Source of the DNA: Candidatus Poseidonia sp.
GTDB taxonomy: Archaea > Thermoplasmatota > Poseidoniia > Poseidoniales > Poseidoniaceae
DNA: 58,433 nt
Direction: 5' to 3'
Assembly (NCBI GenBank): GCA_030741355.1
Contig: JASLVM010000006.1
Coordinates: 1 to 58,433, forward strand
Shown piece by piece: positions 26,201-33,600 of the stretch (position 1 is the stretch's first letter; each line of letters opens with the position of its first letter). Both the position numbers and the translations under genes were made by a program. A model generated the notes under the pieces. It made no database searches, was not told where the DNA came from, and saw nothing but the letters and a program-made list of their open reading frames with translations.

Positions 26201-28354
26201 CAGGTCGTGGCTACACTGGCGCCGAATGCCGGTGTGATTTCGCTTCCAGAAGTTGAACCGGATGGTTCCCACCTCTGTTTCTACGACGGCAACGGCGACA
26301 ACATCCCCGACCGAGACATCGACGGTGATGGTTTGGAGGTCGAGGAAACCGTTGGATGTTTGAAGTCCAACATTTCACCACTCAACCCCGCCTTGCTACG
26401 AGCCGACCCCGAATCCTTCTTGCCGAATGGATTTGGTCCAGTGAACGTGATTTTGCGATTCCAAGAGACGCTGCCCAATGAGGGCTGTCAACCACTTGAC
26501 GTCAGCTACCTTGGCATTCAAGGAGCATGGGACCCGTGTACTCAAATTCCTGGAAACGACCACTTCCGACTTACGATGACCAACAACGCCAACGGCTTCA
26601 ACCTCATTGGCCGCACCGTCATGTCGGTTGACGACCAAATTGTCTACACCAGCGAAATCGACCCGCTTACGGGTGAAGTCGTTCCCAAGCCAATGATCGT
26701 CACCGGGCAACTCAGCGATGAGTTGGGCGTGAACCTGACCGATCGAAGCATCCGCGTCAATTACGAGATGGTGAACGGTCAAACCGGTCCCGTCGCATGT
26801 CAATCCGGCACCACCAACGCTGACGGTTACTTCTCCATCATCTGTCCGCTCTCGGACGTGATGGCTGGTAAAGCCAAGGTGACGGTCTCGTACTCGGCTT
26901 ACGACAACAACGACGCCTACCGATACGAGAACAAGACGGTCCAAACCGAGTTCGACGTCTTCTCCAACTCTACGTTGCAGATCACCGAAGTTGGGCCGTT
27001 CAAGTCCAGCGTTGACCAGTGGGTTGCTCCGAACGGTTCTCGCTATCCAGTGTTGTACCTGAAGGAGTCGTTCCACATCGACGCGTTCCTCGCTCAGTCC
27101 AACGGACAGGCGGTTGGCGGTAAGTGTCTCAACATCTACCTCGACCCCGATGAGAACGTTCGCCCGCTTGCCACGGTTCGCACCAGCGACATCGATGGAA
27201 GCGTGGAATGGTTCAGCGGCGACCCTGTGCAAAACCCAACCTTGCGAGGCGTGGAAACCACCGGTGGTAAACTGGAAGGTTTCCGTACGCTCCAAGTGGC
27301 GTTTGAGCCCGACCGGAACATCCCCGGAGGTTGTGATAAGGACAGCAGTAACGCTCTGAACGGTTCAGCCATGAACATCGAAGTTCTCGTTCGTTCACGG
27401 GTTGACCTGCAAGTCAAGCAGACCTGGAGCAATAGCGGCGCCAACGGCGCCGATGAAGGCGACCTCATCACAGGACAAATCGCCCTCCTGCGCGACCGTC
27501 TTGACCTCGCTGTTGAGAACGAAGAAGTCATCTTCGCCTACGAATTCTTTGATGATGAAACCGGCACATGGGTTGTCTCTGATTTGAACAACAAGACCCG
27601 AACCAACGAGCAAGGTATTGCCTCCTTTGAATGGAGTTTCGTTGGTCAGAGTTGCGATGGAAACCCGTGTTCCGGTGTTTGGCGAATCACGGCCTATTAC
27701 CCCGGGTCGACGTACTTTGCACCATCACAGGACAACATCACGCACGAAATCACCTACAAGAAGGCCGAAGCCTTGGGCGACGCCAGTGGTTTGTTCAGCC
27801 CGAGCAACCTGATTGGTTTCGCCATCGTCTTGATGGCCTTGTTGATTGCAGGTGCGATCTATTACCAGCGAGTTCAGCAACAACGCCAGGTCCAAGCGCT
27901 CCGTGGTATTCTGACCGATGCCATGATGCAACTTGAAGCCAGCAACGAATACATTGCTGCCATCTTCGACTGCTACAAGAGCCTCGTGAAGCACTTCAAG
28001 AAATACGGCTTCATGAAGAAGGTCTACGAAACAGCACGTGAGTTTGAAGCGGCTGTCCGTTCGGCCTTCAACATGGTGCCTGTTGACCAATTGGATGACT
28101 TCCTGTCCATCTTTGAAGAAGCCCGATACTCCGAGCACACCATCGACGCAACGCATCGAGACCGTGCGCTGCAAACCCTCGGTGCCATCACCAACTCCTT
28201 GACGATGGCTCTGGGCGAAGAGTCGGTGGTCAAGCGCATCGATGCGACCAGCATTTACGACAACCTGACCAAGGCCGGCGAATTCGTCGCAGCAGACGGT
28301 TCAGTCCGCCAGGCTGGTATGGTTGAAGGCGAGAACACGGACTTCAAGATTTGA
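20252..28354 (+). CDS. giant TSP3-repeat surface protein with C-terminal membrane segment and DUF4129-like cytoplasmic domain
   Basis: At 2700 residues this is the largest gene in the window. A signal/anchor (AIIIVFLMLASSLLAIVQT, about residues 19-37) is followed by a long array of TSP3 calcium loops to about residue 1285 (DHDNDGIDDLADLDDDNDGI and many variants). The array is interrupted at about residues 443-526 by a Gly-rich repeat domain (AGSGYSVGDIVTVNGG). Residues about 1290-2480 look like Ig-like or beta-sandwich modules (several Cys pairs, LVDNSLQPVRNAPVNYTWSF). One membrane segment (LIGFAIVLMALLIAGAIYY, about 2517-2535) precedes a cytoplasmic tail with YKSLVKHFKKYGFMKKVYET and DFLSIFEEARYSEHTID, resembling DUF4129. 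It is a calcium-dependent cell-surface filament or adhesin. GAGGTG lies 8 bases before the ATG. Confidence 0.85.
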   Translation: MLSKQHTQKIEERQQLSMAIIIVFLMLASSLLAIVQTVHDGPEATKATQLVDGGSLGMTPIQSTDQGGQGGWDGVHDSHYDMAHEALRDLMWSDPGVSAGVIVDLSVLEAAIPSYSTFLEETRAGDHDNDGIDDLADLDDDNDGIYDLLERFDGCYGTDPYDHDNDGILDVDDWDDDNDGILEGPIDYAALEAQGLDPRNVSTDRYLDPTIDHPHPDIGAIGNFYLADQNPMDHDNDGVTDEDNDGAGPGRYDEDDDNDGRIDQFTWPCDLDSDGISDYFDADDDNDGVLDVEDAHPYDASITTQMSTTASLYDASRLWTFNEYRQYSGGVDYVDWERNRVNAQGATASGFFGGLDDLIELSDSHGTPAFINIVDGDLDGDGSPNFLDPDNDNDGTPDSADTDDDNDGILDMVDPDDDNDGIPDTCVEIDTNGDQTSDYTGLQNGAVTGFTISTGGANYNSGTDVATANAGSTGTGLTVDITTTAGAITNAVINRAGSGYSVGDIVTVNGGDSKGNLTITSVSTAIFELPGGDGDGDGQIDCEIDYDGDLDDDIRRPFDQNYNGIYDWLDTDMGGTTSPDNLGNFAVGGADIPYDLDNDNIENENDSFPLNTAAEVSTWNCPTQANPNPTNPDPRCQTRRASFSQFNDWDGDGISNWDDVDDDNDGIIDVLDIDWDCDLDNDNDLHQINGGLYRDDGPNDVDSDVDGDGLENSIDWDDDNDGIADLFDPDDGNCGIVDFDATDAFGTPYYPVNDGGALDGSSDSQLYDTNSTDHWNLVFQHYPFADVVLNYNGYDSTTNPPTPGIVPEFYWFLFARWSPYNGGNDWDIDSDGDSLINGLDIDQDADGMPDWWDQDEGNDGVLDVEDVKMGGSFDLSTCGWTAGNLGQGFVCGYAYALAYKMPLNGVNAQFGAPYSTRPDAAFDQGATAGGPSGNWSCTPVEGIGCWHYDFGGDGTIDSAITYTQMTDNRDAFNSWIGLTTGIWQWNSDNGPEADFPDELGADLLKNDVDGDVDGDFTNSTIDLDDDYDSIFDWFDVDDDNDGVWDYFEVDSNFDLDDDTGQNNGNFFSGSNCDDNDDDGNDADADDDGFYQAVWDQGIMSQGLRQPTLYDVDNDNDAIPDGEDPDDDNDGRLDVDQERLPGCFWGEEQSTWDNDNDGIVNWADDDWDGDGLTNAAELLVSITAPFDHDNDGVRDDLDEDDDEDGMHDEDEVLLWPTRFDRNSTNPWDHDDFGDGEALANPLDDSTGPDAIDNDDDNDTRIDVDFDQTEDTELTSDWDSDNDGILDADDKAPTYITLNLPDNLWLDAQSPTIFAGHVDWLNPVTGVVEAAPQLPVQVHIEWADNQTTAVETIDVLTNAAGNFSVGQFLYPEDLTVGDNTTYRVYAEVTEMFLFNGNESQSYYVGAEANMTVDYSAWTYFRSDEQPFWLDFKAHYAADWDRGLFDNRIKNSPITFSIFGGLFGNLTAPTNFTGLGNNGYRTDASGWASLTFVQDLGIAGTWKQVQWNSTADNGVGQIPGGYEEIGWNDLTKQHDVVLDGDGNPLRYNYTNTSLPAGDIEIIARVSPELANEWPFPFLNGDEAEPFSVRIMHRMNIEGTLIVDGLSPIYYYDSTVNNGDGTFGDWSTLFHQPALTAAGVNYNDVAAFKPYPKSWDGTPEGLTGQAAALRPFLTGNGSHWFIALVNGGDSNLPPCGPVDRTDPNSPVRCEIVPEMNTGESLQVVGKVTNRTNEPWDQDPIALQVDVDKNGQFLGAGETAYTQRPIMKDGDAAYDYNWSWFSQYGAGTYGLRVDFTNSAYYFTGNSSTLAPTGAYINVTVVGTTDFQTTSLPRLYRNTNTTIQAKLVDNSLQPVRNAPVNYTWSFDGRTGVNFTDNNGFFEIPFNVSATDDLGNFTLQFEYSGTSLLKGTSVSQSVWVVSRTYMQVISTEDNLRRSGDKWDFTAQVSDDNKTSIRDSGGTALSGSETPYGGLVDVIFEGTDFQGTLHRQVVATLAPNAGVISLPEVEPDGSHLCFYDGNGDNIPDRDIDGDGLEVEETVGCLKSNISPLNPALLRADPESFLPNGFGPVNVILRFQETLPNEGCQPLDVSYLGIQGAWDPCTQIPGNDHFRLTMTNNANGFNLIGRTVMSVDDQIVYTSEIDPLTGEVVPKPMIVTGQLSDELGVNLTDRSIRVNYEMVNGQTGPVACQSGTTNADGYFSIICPLSDVMAGKAKVTVSYSAYDNNDAYRYENKTVQTEFDVFSNSTLQITEVGPFKSSVDQWVAPNGSRYPVLYLKESFHIDAFLAQSNGQAVGGKCLNIYLDPDENVRPLATVRTSDIDGSVEWFSGDPVQNPTLRGVETTGGKLEGFRTLQVAFEPDRNIPGGCDKDSSNALNGSAMNIEVLVRSRVDLQVKQTWSNSGANGADEGDLITGQIALLRDRLDLAVENEEVIFAYEFFDDETGTWVVSDLNNKTRTNEQGIASFEWSFVGQSCDGNPCSGVWRITAYYPGSTYFAPSQDNITHEITYKKAEALGDASGLFSPSNLIGFAIVLMALLIAGAIYYQRVQQQRQVQALRGILTDAMMQLEASNEYIAAIFDCYKSLVKHFKKYGFMKKVYETAREFEAAVRSAFNMVPVDQLDDFLSIFEEARYSEHTIDATHRDRALQTLGAITNSLTMALGEESVVKRIDATSIYDNLTKAGEFVAADGSVRQAGMVEGENTDFKI

Positions 28355-28447
28355 AGCCCCCATCGGTGAAGTGCCGAGGTCCACTCAGCGTAAGCAAGAC
28401 CCGCTGAAGCCTTAACCTTCAAAGGCTGGAGGCCTGTGTGTTGGTTC

Positions 28448-28891
28448 ATGGACGACTGGAAGGCGCTCATTGACCAAGCCATGCAAATTGAAACGACCGA
28501 CACCATCGGAGCCCACGGGATGTACGAACACGCTGTTCGAGCGGCCCTCGCTCAGTCTCAGATGTTGCTGGGCGATTTGGAAGCCGCTCAAATCATCGAA
28601 TCCATTTACGGTGCTTTGGTGGCTTATTCACAGACCGTCATGCTTCGCATGAAAGCCGAAGACCCCGAGCCAGGGAGCGCCGACCACGCCTTCCGTGCTG
28701 GGCAAGCCTACGGCGTTAGCTGCATTCTGAACCACCTCATCGATCGCTTGACGGACGTTGCTGGCATCACCGCCTTGGGCGCTCTTGACGACTTTTCCGA
28801 TACACTCCACGACGAAATCATCGTCCAAGCCCGCGCGGCCGGTTTGATGGTTGAGTTGCTTGATGCGAAGGGCGAAATCCTTCTTGAGTGA
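28448..28891 (+). CDS. small helical hypothetical protein
   Basis: A 147-residue soluble protein, mostly helix (MDDWKALIDQAMQIETTDTI, AALAQSQMLLGDLEAAQIIE, DDFSDTLHDEIIVQARAAGL). No motif, signal or membrane segment is visible. It begins 90 bases after the giant surface protein on the same strand. The frame opens 4 codons earlier at a GTG (28436); a GGAGG precedes both. I chose the ATG. Function unknown; position beside the surface protein could mean a linked cytoplasmic role, for example contacting the DUF4129-like tail, which is only a guess. Confidence 0.6.
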   Translation: MDDWKALIDQAMQIETTDTIGAHGMYEHAVRAALAQSQMLLGDLEAAQIIESIYGALVAYSQTVMLRMKAEDPEPGSADHAFRAGQAYGVSCILNHLIDRLTDVAGITALGALDDFSDTLHDEIIVQARAAGLMVELLDAKGEILLE

Positions 28892-28955
28892 ACCTCGACA
28901 TTCTTGGGAAAACCGTGGCGCTCCGGCGCGATGGGAGTTCAACTCGCGTCGGTGG

Positions 28956-29005
28956 CTTCATAACGGGACGGACGGTCGGCAGGTTGCTTCATAGCATCGA
29001 GGGAG
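28956..29005 (+). promoter_or_regulatory. putative promoter and ribosome-binding site for the rpl18e operon
   Basis: CTTCATAAC at 28956-28964 is TATA-like. GAGGGAG at 28999-29005 is a good Shine-Dalgarno sequence before ATG 29010, implying a short leader. Confidence 0.35.
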
Positions 29006-29009
29006 TCAA

Positions 29010-29375
29010 ATGAGCAACCCAGAACGTAAGACAAACGCCCAGTTGGTTGATACCATCAACCAGCTGAAAGCCCAGTCTCGCGACACCGGAGCTGCAGTTT
29101 GGCGAGATGTGGCCTTGCGCCTCTCAAAGAGTCGCAAGAATTGGGCCCAACCCAATCTGAGCCGTGTGAGCCGCTATGCCCCCGAGGGTGCCACCATCCT
29201 CGTTCCAGGCAAGTTGCTCGGCTCGGGTGAGTTGACCAACGGTCACACCATCGCCGCCTACAGCGTCAGCAACGGTGCCCGTGAGAAGATAGAAGCCGCT
29301 GGAGGTCGAATCATGACCTACGGCGAGCTGATGAACGAAAACCCAACAGGAACGGGGGTTGTTATCCTTGGCTGA
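29010..29375 (+). CDS. rpl18e: 50S ribosomal protein L18e
   Basis: The 121-residue protein fits archaeal L18e: KTNAQLVDTINQLKAQSRD, VWRDVALRLSKSRKNWAQPN, then VPGKLLGSGELTNGHTIAAY and a final PTGTGVVILG. It is a structural component of the large ribosomal subunit. It heads the conserved archaeal rpl18e-rpl13-rps9-rpoN run, overlaps the start of rpl13 by 8 bases and has a GAGGGAG ribosome-binding site. Confidence 0.95.
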   Translation: MSNPERKTNAQLVDTINQLKAQSRDTGAAVWRDVALRLSKSRKNWAQPNLSRVSRYAPEGATILVPGKLLGSGELTNGHTIAAYSVSNGAREKIEAAGGRIMTYGELMNENPTGTGVVILG

Positions 29376-29856
29376 TGCAACCACCTACGTGTTCGATGCA
29401 GACGGCCTCATCTTGGGTCGTCTTGCGTCCGCTTCCGCCGACCTCCTGTTGAAGGCCGCACGCGAAGACCGCGATGACAAAGTCATCATCATCAACGCAG
29501 AGAAGGCCATCATCTCCGGTCGTCCACGATCCGTTCTTGACAATTATCACAAGAAGTACGAACTGAACCATGCCCGTAAGGGTCCGTTCTTCCCTCGTAT
29601 GCCCGACATGATTCTCAAGCGAGCCGTTCGAGGTATGCTGCCTTACCAAAAGAAGAGCAGCGGCCGACGAGCCCTTCGAAACCTCCGTGTCGAGATCGGT
29701 TGCCCCAACCACCTTTCAGGCGACTTGCCTGAAGGCCATGAGCGAGGCGACGATAGCAAATTCCGCCGAGACCTGCCTGACCGCTACATCCGTTTGGGTG
29801 ATGTCAGCGCAGACTTGGGAGCACCCGCTCACCGATGGACGGGAGGTGACCAGTGA
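29368..29856 (+). CDS. rpl13: 50S ribosomal protein L13
   Basis: L13 of the large subunit: YVFDADGLILGRLASASADL, VIIINAEKAIISGRPRSVLD, GPFFPRMPDMILKRAVRGML and a downstream RRALRNLRVEIGCP, all in family order. The product has 162 residues from the TTG at 29368, which overlaps rpl18e by 8 bases; the frame opens 3 codons earlier at another TTG (29359). TTG was chosen because no ATG lies in frame before the first conserved residues. Overlap implies translational coupling. Confidence 0.93.
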   Translation: MADATTYVFDADGLILGRLASASADLLLKAAREDRDDKVIIINAEKAIISGRPRSVLDNYHKKYELNHARKGPFFPRMPDMILKRAVRGMLPYQKKSSGRRALRNLRVEIGCPNHLSGDLPEGHERGDDSKFRRDLPDRYIRLGDVSADLGAPAHRWTGGDQ

Positions 29857-30287
29857 TGGCACGTAAGAAGAAGTCTGTTGAATCCTCTGGAAAGCGAAAG
29901 ACCGCCGTTGCCCGTGCCAGCGTCAAAGCCGGTAAGGGCCGTGTTCGTGTGAACTCCGAACCCATTGAAATCATGCAGCCCTCGCTGGCTCGCCGTAAGT
30001 CAATGGAGCCCCTTGTCATCGCTGACGCCATGAATCGATTGAGCAAAGTCGACATCTCGGTCACCACCAACGGTGGAGGCATCATGGGTCAAACCGACGC
30101 CATCCGAACCGCCATTGCCCGTGGTCTTGTCCACTACAACGGTGGCGCAGAAGGTGTTGATGAAGAACTTCGAGACGAGTATCTGCGATTTGATCGCAGT
30201 CTTCTGGTGAACGACCCGCGACGCAAGGAGCCCAAGCACCAACTTGGCCGTGGCGCTCGCCGAAAGAAGCAGAAGTCCTATCGATGA
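29856..30287 (+). CDS. rps9: 30S ribosomal protein S9
   Basis: S9 of the small subunit, 143 residues: SSGKRKTAVARASVKAGKGR (the S9 start region), NSEPIEIMQPSLARRKSM, IMGQTDAIRTAIARGLV, and the basic C-terminus with GRGARRKKQKSYR that reaches towards the P site. The ATG at 29856 overlaps the last base of the rpl13 stop (TGATG), so the two are translationally coupled. A GTG in frame one codon earlier (29853) is a possible alternative start. Confidence 0.95.
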   Translation: MARKKKSVESSGKRKTAVARASVKAGKGRVRVNSEPIEIMQPSLARRKSMEPLVIADAMNRLSKVDISVTTNGGGIMGQTDAIRTAIARGLVHYNGGAEGVDEELRDEYLRFDRSLLVNDPRRKEPKHQLGRGARRKKQKSYR

Positions 30288-30296
30288 GGTGAGATG

Positions 30297-30500
30297 ATGA
30301 TTATTCCAGTACGATGTTTCAGTTGTGGCGCTGTCGTCGCCCACAAGTGGGAAGAATTCAAGCAATTGGTTGCCGACGGTAAAAGCGATGCTGAAGCCCT
30401 TGATGAAGTGGGCTTGAAGCGTTATTGTTGCCGACGGATGTACGTTGGACACCTTGACCTCATCGAAGAGGTTGCACCGTTCAGCGCATCACGCAACTGA
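30297..30500 (+). CDS. rpoN: DNA-directed RNA polymerase subunit N (Rpb10 homologue)
   Basis: A 67-residue zinc-binding subunit of archaeal RNA polymerase. The invariant [18 protein letters not shown] start and the [15 protein letters not shown] segment supply four cysteines (CxxC and CC) for one zinc ion. It bridges the large polymerase subunits. GAGGTGAG precedes the start; I chose the second ATG (30297) because the family begins MIIPVRC. It follows rps9 by 9 bases. RpoK, which often follows in other archaea, is not found here; tRNA-Pro comes next instead. Confidence 0.97.
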   Translation: MIIPVRCFSCGAVVAHKWEEFKQLVADGKSDAEALDEVGLKRYCCRRMYVGHLDLIEEVAPFSASRN

Positions 30501-30510
30501 GGATTTCCTC

Positions 30511-30588
30511 GGGCCCGTGGGTTAGCTTGGCCTATACTTGGCGGCTGGGGGCCGTCAGACCCCGGTTCAAATCCGGGCGGGCCCACCA
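30511..30588 (+). tRNA. tRNA-Pro (anticodon GGG), CCA encoded
   Basis: Acceptor GGGCCCG pairs with CGGGCCC, discriminator A and CCA are encoded. T arm CCCGG-TTCAAAT-CCGGG. Anticodon arm GGCGG-CTGGGGG-CCGTC gives anticodon GGG, reading CCC (Pro). It starts 10 bases after rpoN and is probably co-transcribed and processed from the ribosomal-protein transcript. No intron. Confidence 0.93.
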
Positions 30589-30639
30589 CCTTCCTTGCGT
30601 TGTGTGAACACATCCTAGACGCGAAGCCTTGGGGTTGAT

Positions 30640-33600
30640 ATGGCGCCACCGCAACGCCAGTTCATGCGACAAGGTCGTGCACTGAGCATGGTGACGCTTC
30701 TCCTGACGGTTCTCCTTCTCCCAATGGTGAGTGGAGCGGACAGTACCGTATCGACCAACACCACGTGGTCGGGAAACATGGTCCTTACCGGTAATGTGAC
30801 CGTTGCTAACGGTGTGACGCTGACCGTTTCCCCCGGAACCAGCATCGACGCCAAATCCTACGCCATCGTTGTCGAAGGGACACTGGTCGCCGACCAGGCT
30901 TCGTTTTACTCTTCCATCGTTCCGGAAACACAGGGGTCTCACGGTCAAGGGCTATGGCCCGGCCTTGTGATCGAATCAGGTGGCCAAGCCAATTTGACCG
31001 AAGTTACCGTGGCCAATGCTTCTGCTGGTGTGCTGGTTCGAGGTGCATTCAACGGTTCAGACGTGGTGTTCAACGACGCTTATCGTGGTCTTTCGGTGAT
31101 GGGCGGTCATGCCGTCGTCACTGGCTTTGAAGCAAATAGAATGGATTACGAAGCGCTGTATGTCGAAAGCGGTTCGCTTGATTTGAACAACGGAACGGCC
31201 ACGGAGGTGGCGGTTGGCCTGGCCAATTACGCCACGGCAAACCTGGTGGAATACACCGTTAATGAGGCGGGCGTTGGTGTTCAATCGTACGGTGGAACAC
31301 TCGACCTTAACGGCCTTGGTGTTTACAACGCAAGCGTTGGATTTGCTACCGCATCGGGGGCTTCGTCCTCGGTTCAGACATTCATGGGGAGCGGTCTGGC
31401 GTTGGCCATTGACGCTGGCGATGCCGATGATTTTGAAATGCACTTTGCACGCTTACAAGGCGAACGAATGGTGCTTGGCCAGAGCGTTTCTTCATTGCAC
31501 TTCGATGATGTTGAATTTGTATCTACATCCTCTACGGAGATGCGGCCGGTGTTTGATGTCAGTTGTGACGGCTTTTGCAAGCTGGAAAACAGCCTCATTG
31601 AGGGCGAGCCGCGCCTGGGAGCCTCTTGGTCGGGCATCGGAACATCACAGATGACGAACGTGTCCATTTTTGCTGCTGAGCAAGCGGTGGAAGCTACGGG
31701 CAGTGGCCATGCGGAATGGACAAACCTGACCGTTAACGCCTCTCAAACCGGCGTATCGGTTCAAACACCGACGAGTACGCTGTCTAACATCGTGGTTGAG
31801 CTGACATCAGCCGATGGCGTTGGCGTGGACGTTCTTGGCGGTGTGCACGATTGGGGGACCGTCACCGTGGAGAAATCCTTCCTTTCAACCGACACGACCT
31901 CCATCGGGTTGAAGGCATGGTACAGCGACCTTTCCATCGGTCATTTCACCTCGCGAAACACCTCGACCGGCATGATGTTGGAAGACAGTTCGGCGGTGGC
32001 CCAAACCGTTGAAAACAACATCGGAAGCCTCGTCGGCGTCCATCTGATCGATTCCACTTACCGTGGCTCGGACCTCACCACCATCGCACAGGACGAAGGC
32101 GTACTGATGGAAGGGGAAGCCGACCTCCACCTTTCGTCCTGGACGGCCCAACTTCACGACACACCTCTGATGATGTCTACAGGGAGCACCGCCATCGTCC
32201 GTGTGTTCAACCCGTTGAACACCGCTCCCACCTCTGCTGATGCGCTTGGCGACGGTACGCTGTATTACGGCTCAACCTACAATCCAACCATCAGCACATC
32301 CGCTTCCTATCGTTTGATTGAAACGGACGTCACTTTCACGGATTTGGCCGCTCAGCCGGTTGAGGCTCACGTTGTCGTTCACGGTTTTGCCTTGATGAGC
32401 AACAGCAACGGGGCTCTCACCGTCCCGCTTGTGAACAGTGGCTCGGTGGTCGACGCCACCCTGCAGGGTGCAGGGGTCCGCGTCACCCTTTACGGCGGCC
32501 AGACCGGTCAATCCGTTCAAGTTCCCGTGATTCCACAAGGAGACTGGACCATTTCTTCTGGTCAAGACGTCGTCCTCGGCCCTCGGCCCGACGGTCAACC
32601 CCACCAACTTTCAGGGGATTTGACGGTCGCCAACAACGGGGCTTTGACCTTGGTTTCTACGGATGTGACGTTGGCTCCAGGACAGACGATTACCGTGGAA
32701 GGTACGGGCCAACTCATCGGAGAAGACGCCACCATCACGGCCGACGCCCTCCAAGCCAGCGGCCAGAGCGTGTTGACCGGGACCGATTCTGCTTCACTCA
32801 CGCTCGACATGAACGTTCAATGGGGATGCTTGAGCGACCGGGAAGTGCAGCACCTCAACATCCTCGGTTCACTGGTTGTTCAACCGGGATGCGAGATCGA
32901 CATCATGGGCGGAAGCGTAGAAGGGACCATCACCGCCATGACGGGAGCCGTGTTCACCAGTTCGTCAACGCTTGACCTTGTGGTGCTGGACAAAGGCGAA
33001 CCGGTTGAAGGCGCTCTGATTTCCATTGAAGGAGCGGTTGCGATGACCGATGCCAACGGCGAACTGTCAACCGAAACCGTCGCACGGAGCGTCACCGATG
33101 TTGGTGAAACGTGGGAAGGCATCAAGACCGTTACCCTTCAACGCAACAACTTCTCTGACTTCGTCACATGGGACACCAACCGTTCACTGACGCACACGTT
33201 CATGGCGTCCACGGTACCCAGCGGCGAAATATCAGGCTGGCTTGTCCTCGAGCGCCAGTGGAGCCCCTACACGTTGGACCACTCTCTTGTCCTGCAAACC
33301 GCTTCCACCATGACCGTCCAAGACGGCGTCTCCCTGCGAATTTCAGAGAGCGCTACCATCACGGTGAACGGGGTGCTTGATGTCGGCGAAGCCACCCTCT
33401 CCTCCACGGGCTTTGGTGCTCGATGGGGCGGTCTTGCTCTCGGACCTTCAACGGCCGCCGTGATTGAACTCTCGGGGTCGCAACTGATTGAGTCTGCTCC
33501 AGCGTTGACCGTTTCTGGATTGGGTTCCGTCCAAGCGGACGGCGTGTTCATGGCGCGTTCCGCAAGCGACCCGTTGGTCGTGGTAGAATCCGGAAGTGCG

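Noticed and set aside
28892-28985. Possible tRNA upstream of rpl18e (GGGAGTTCAACTCGC resembles a T arm)
   Set aside because: No matching acceptor, anticodon or D arm could be built around it.
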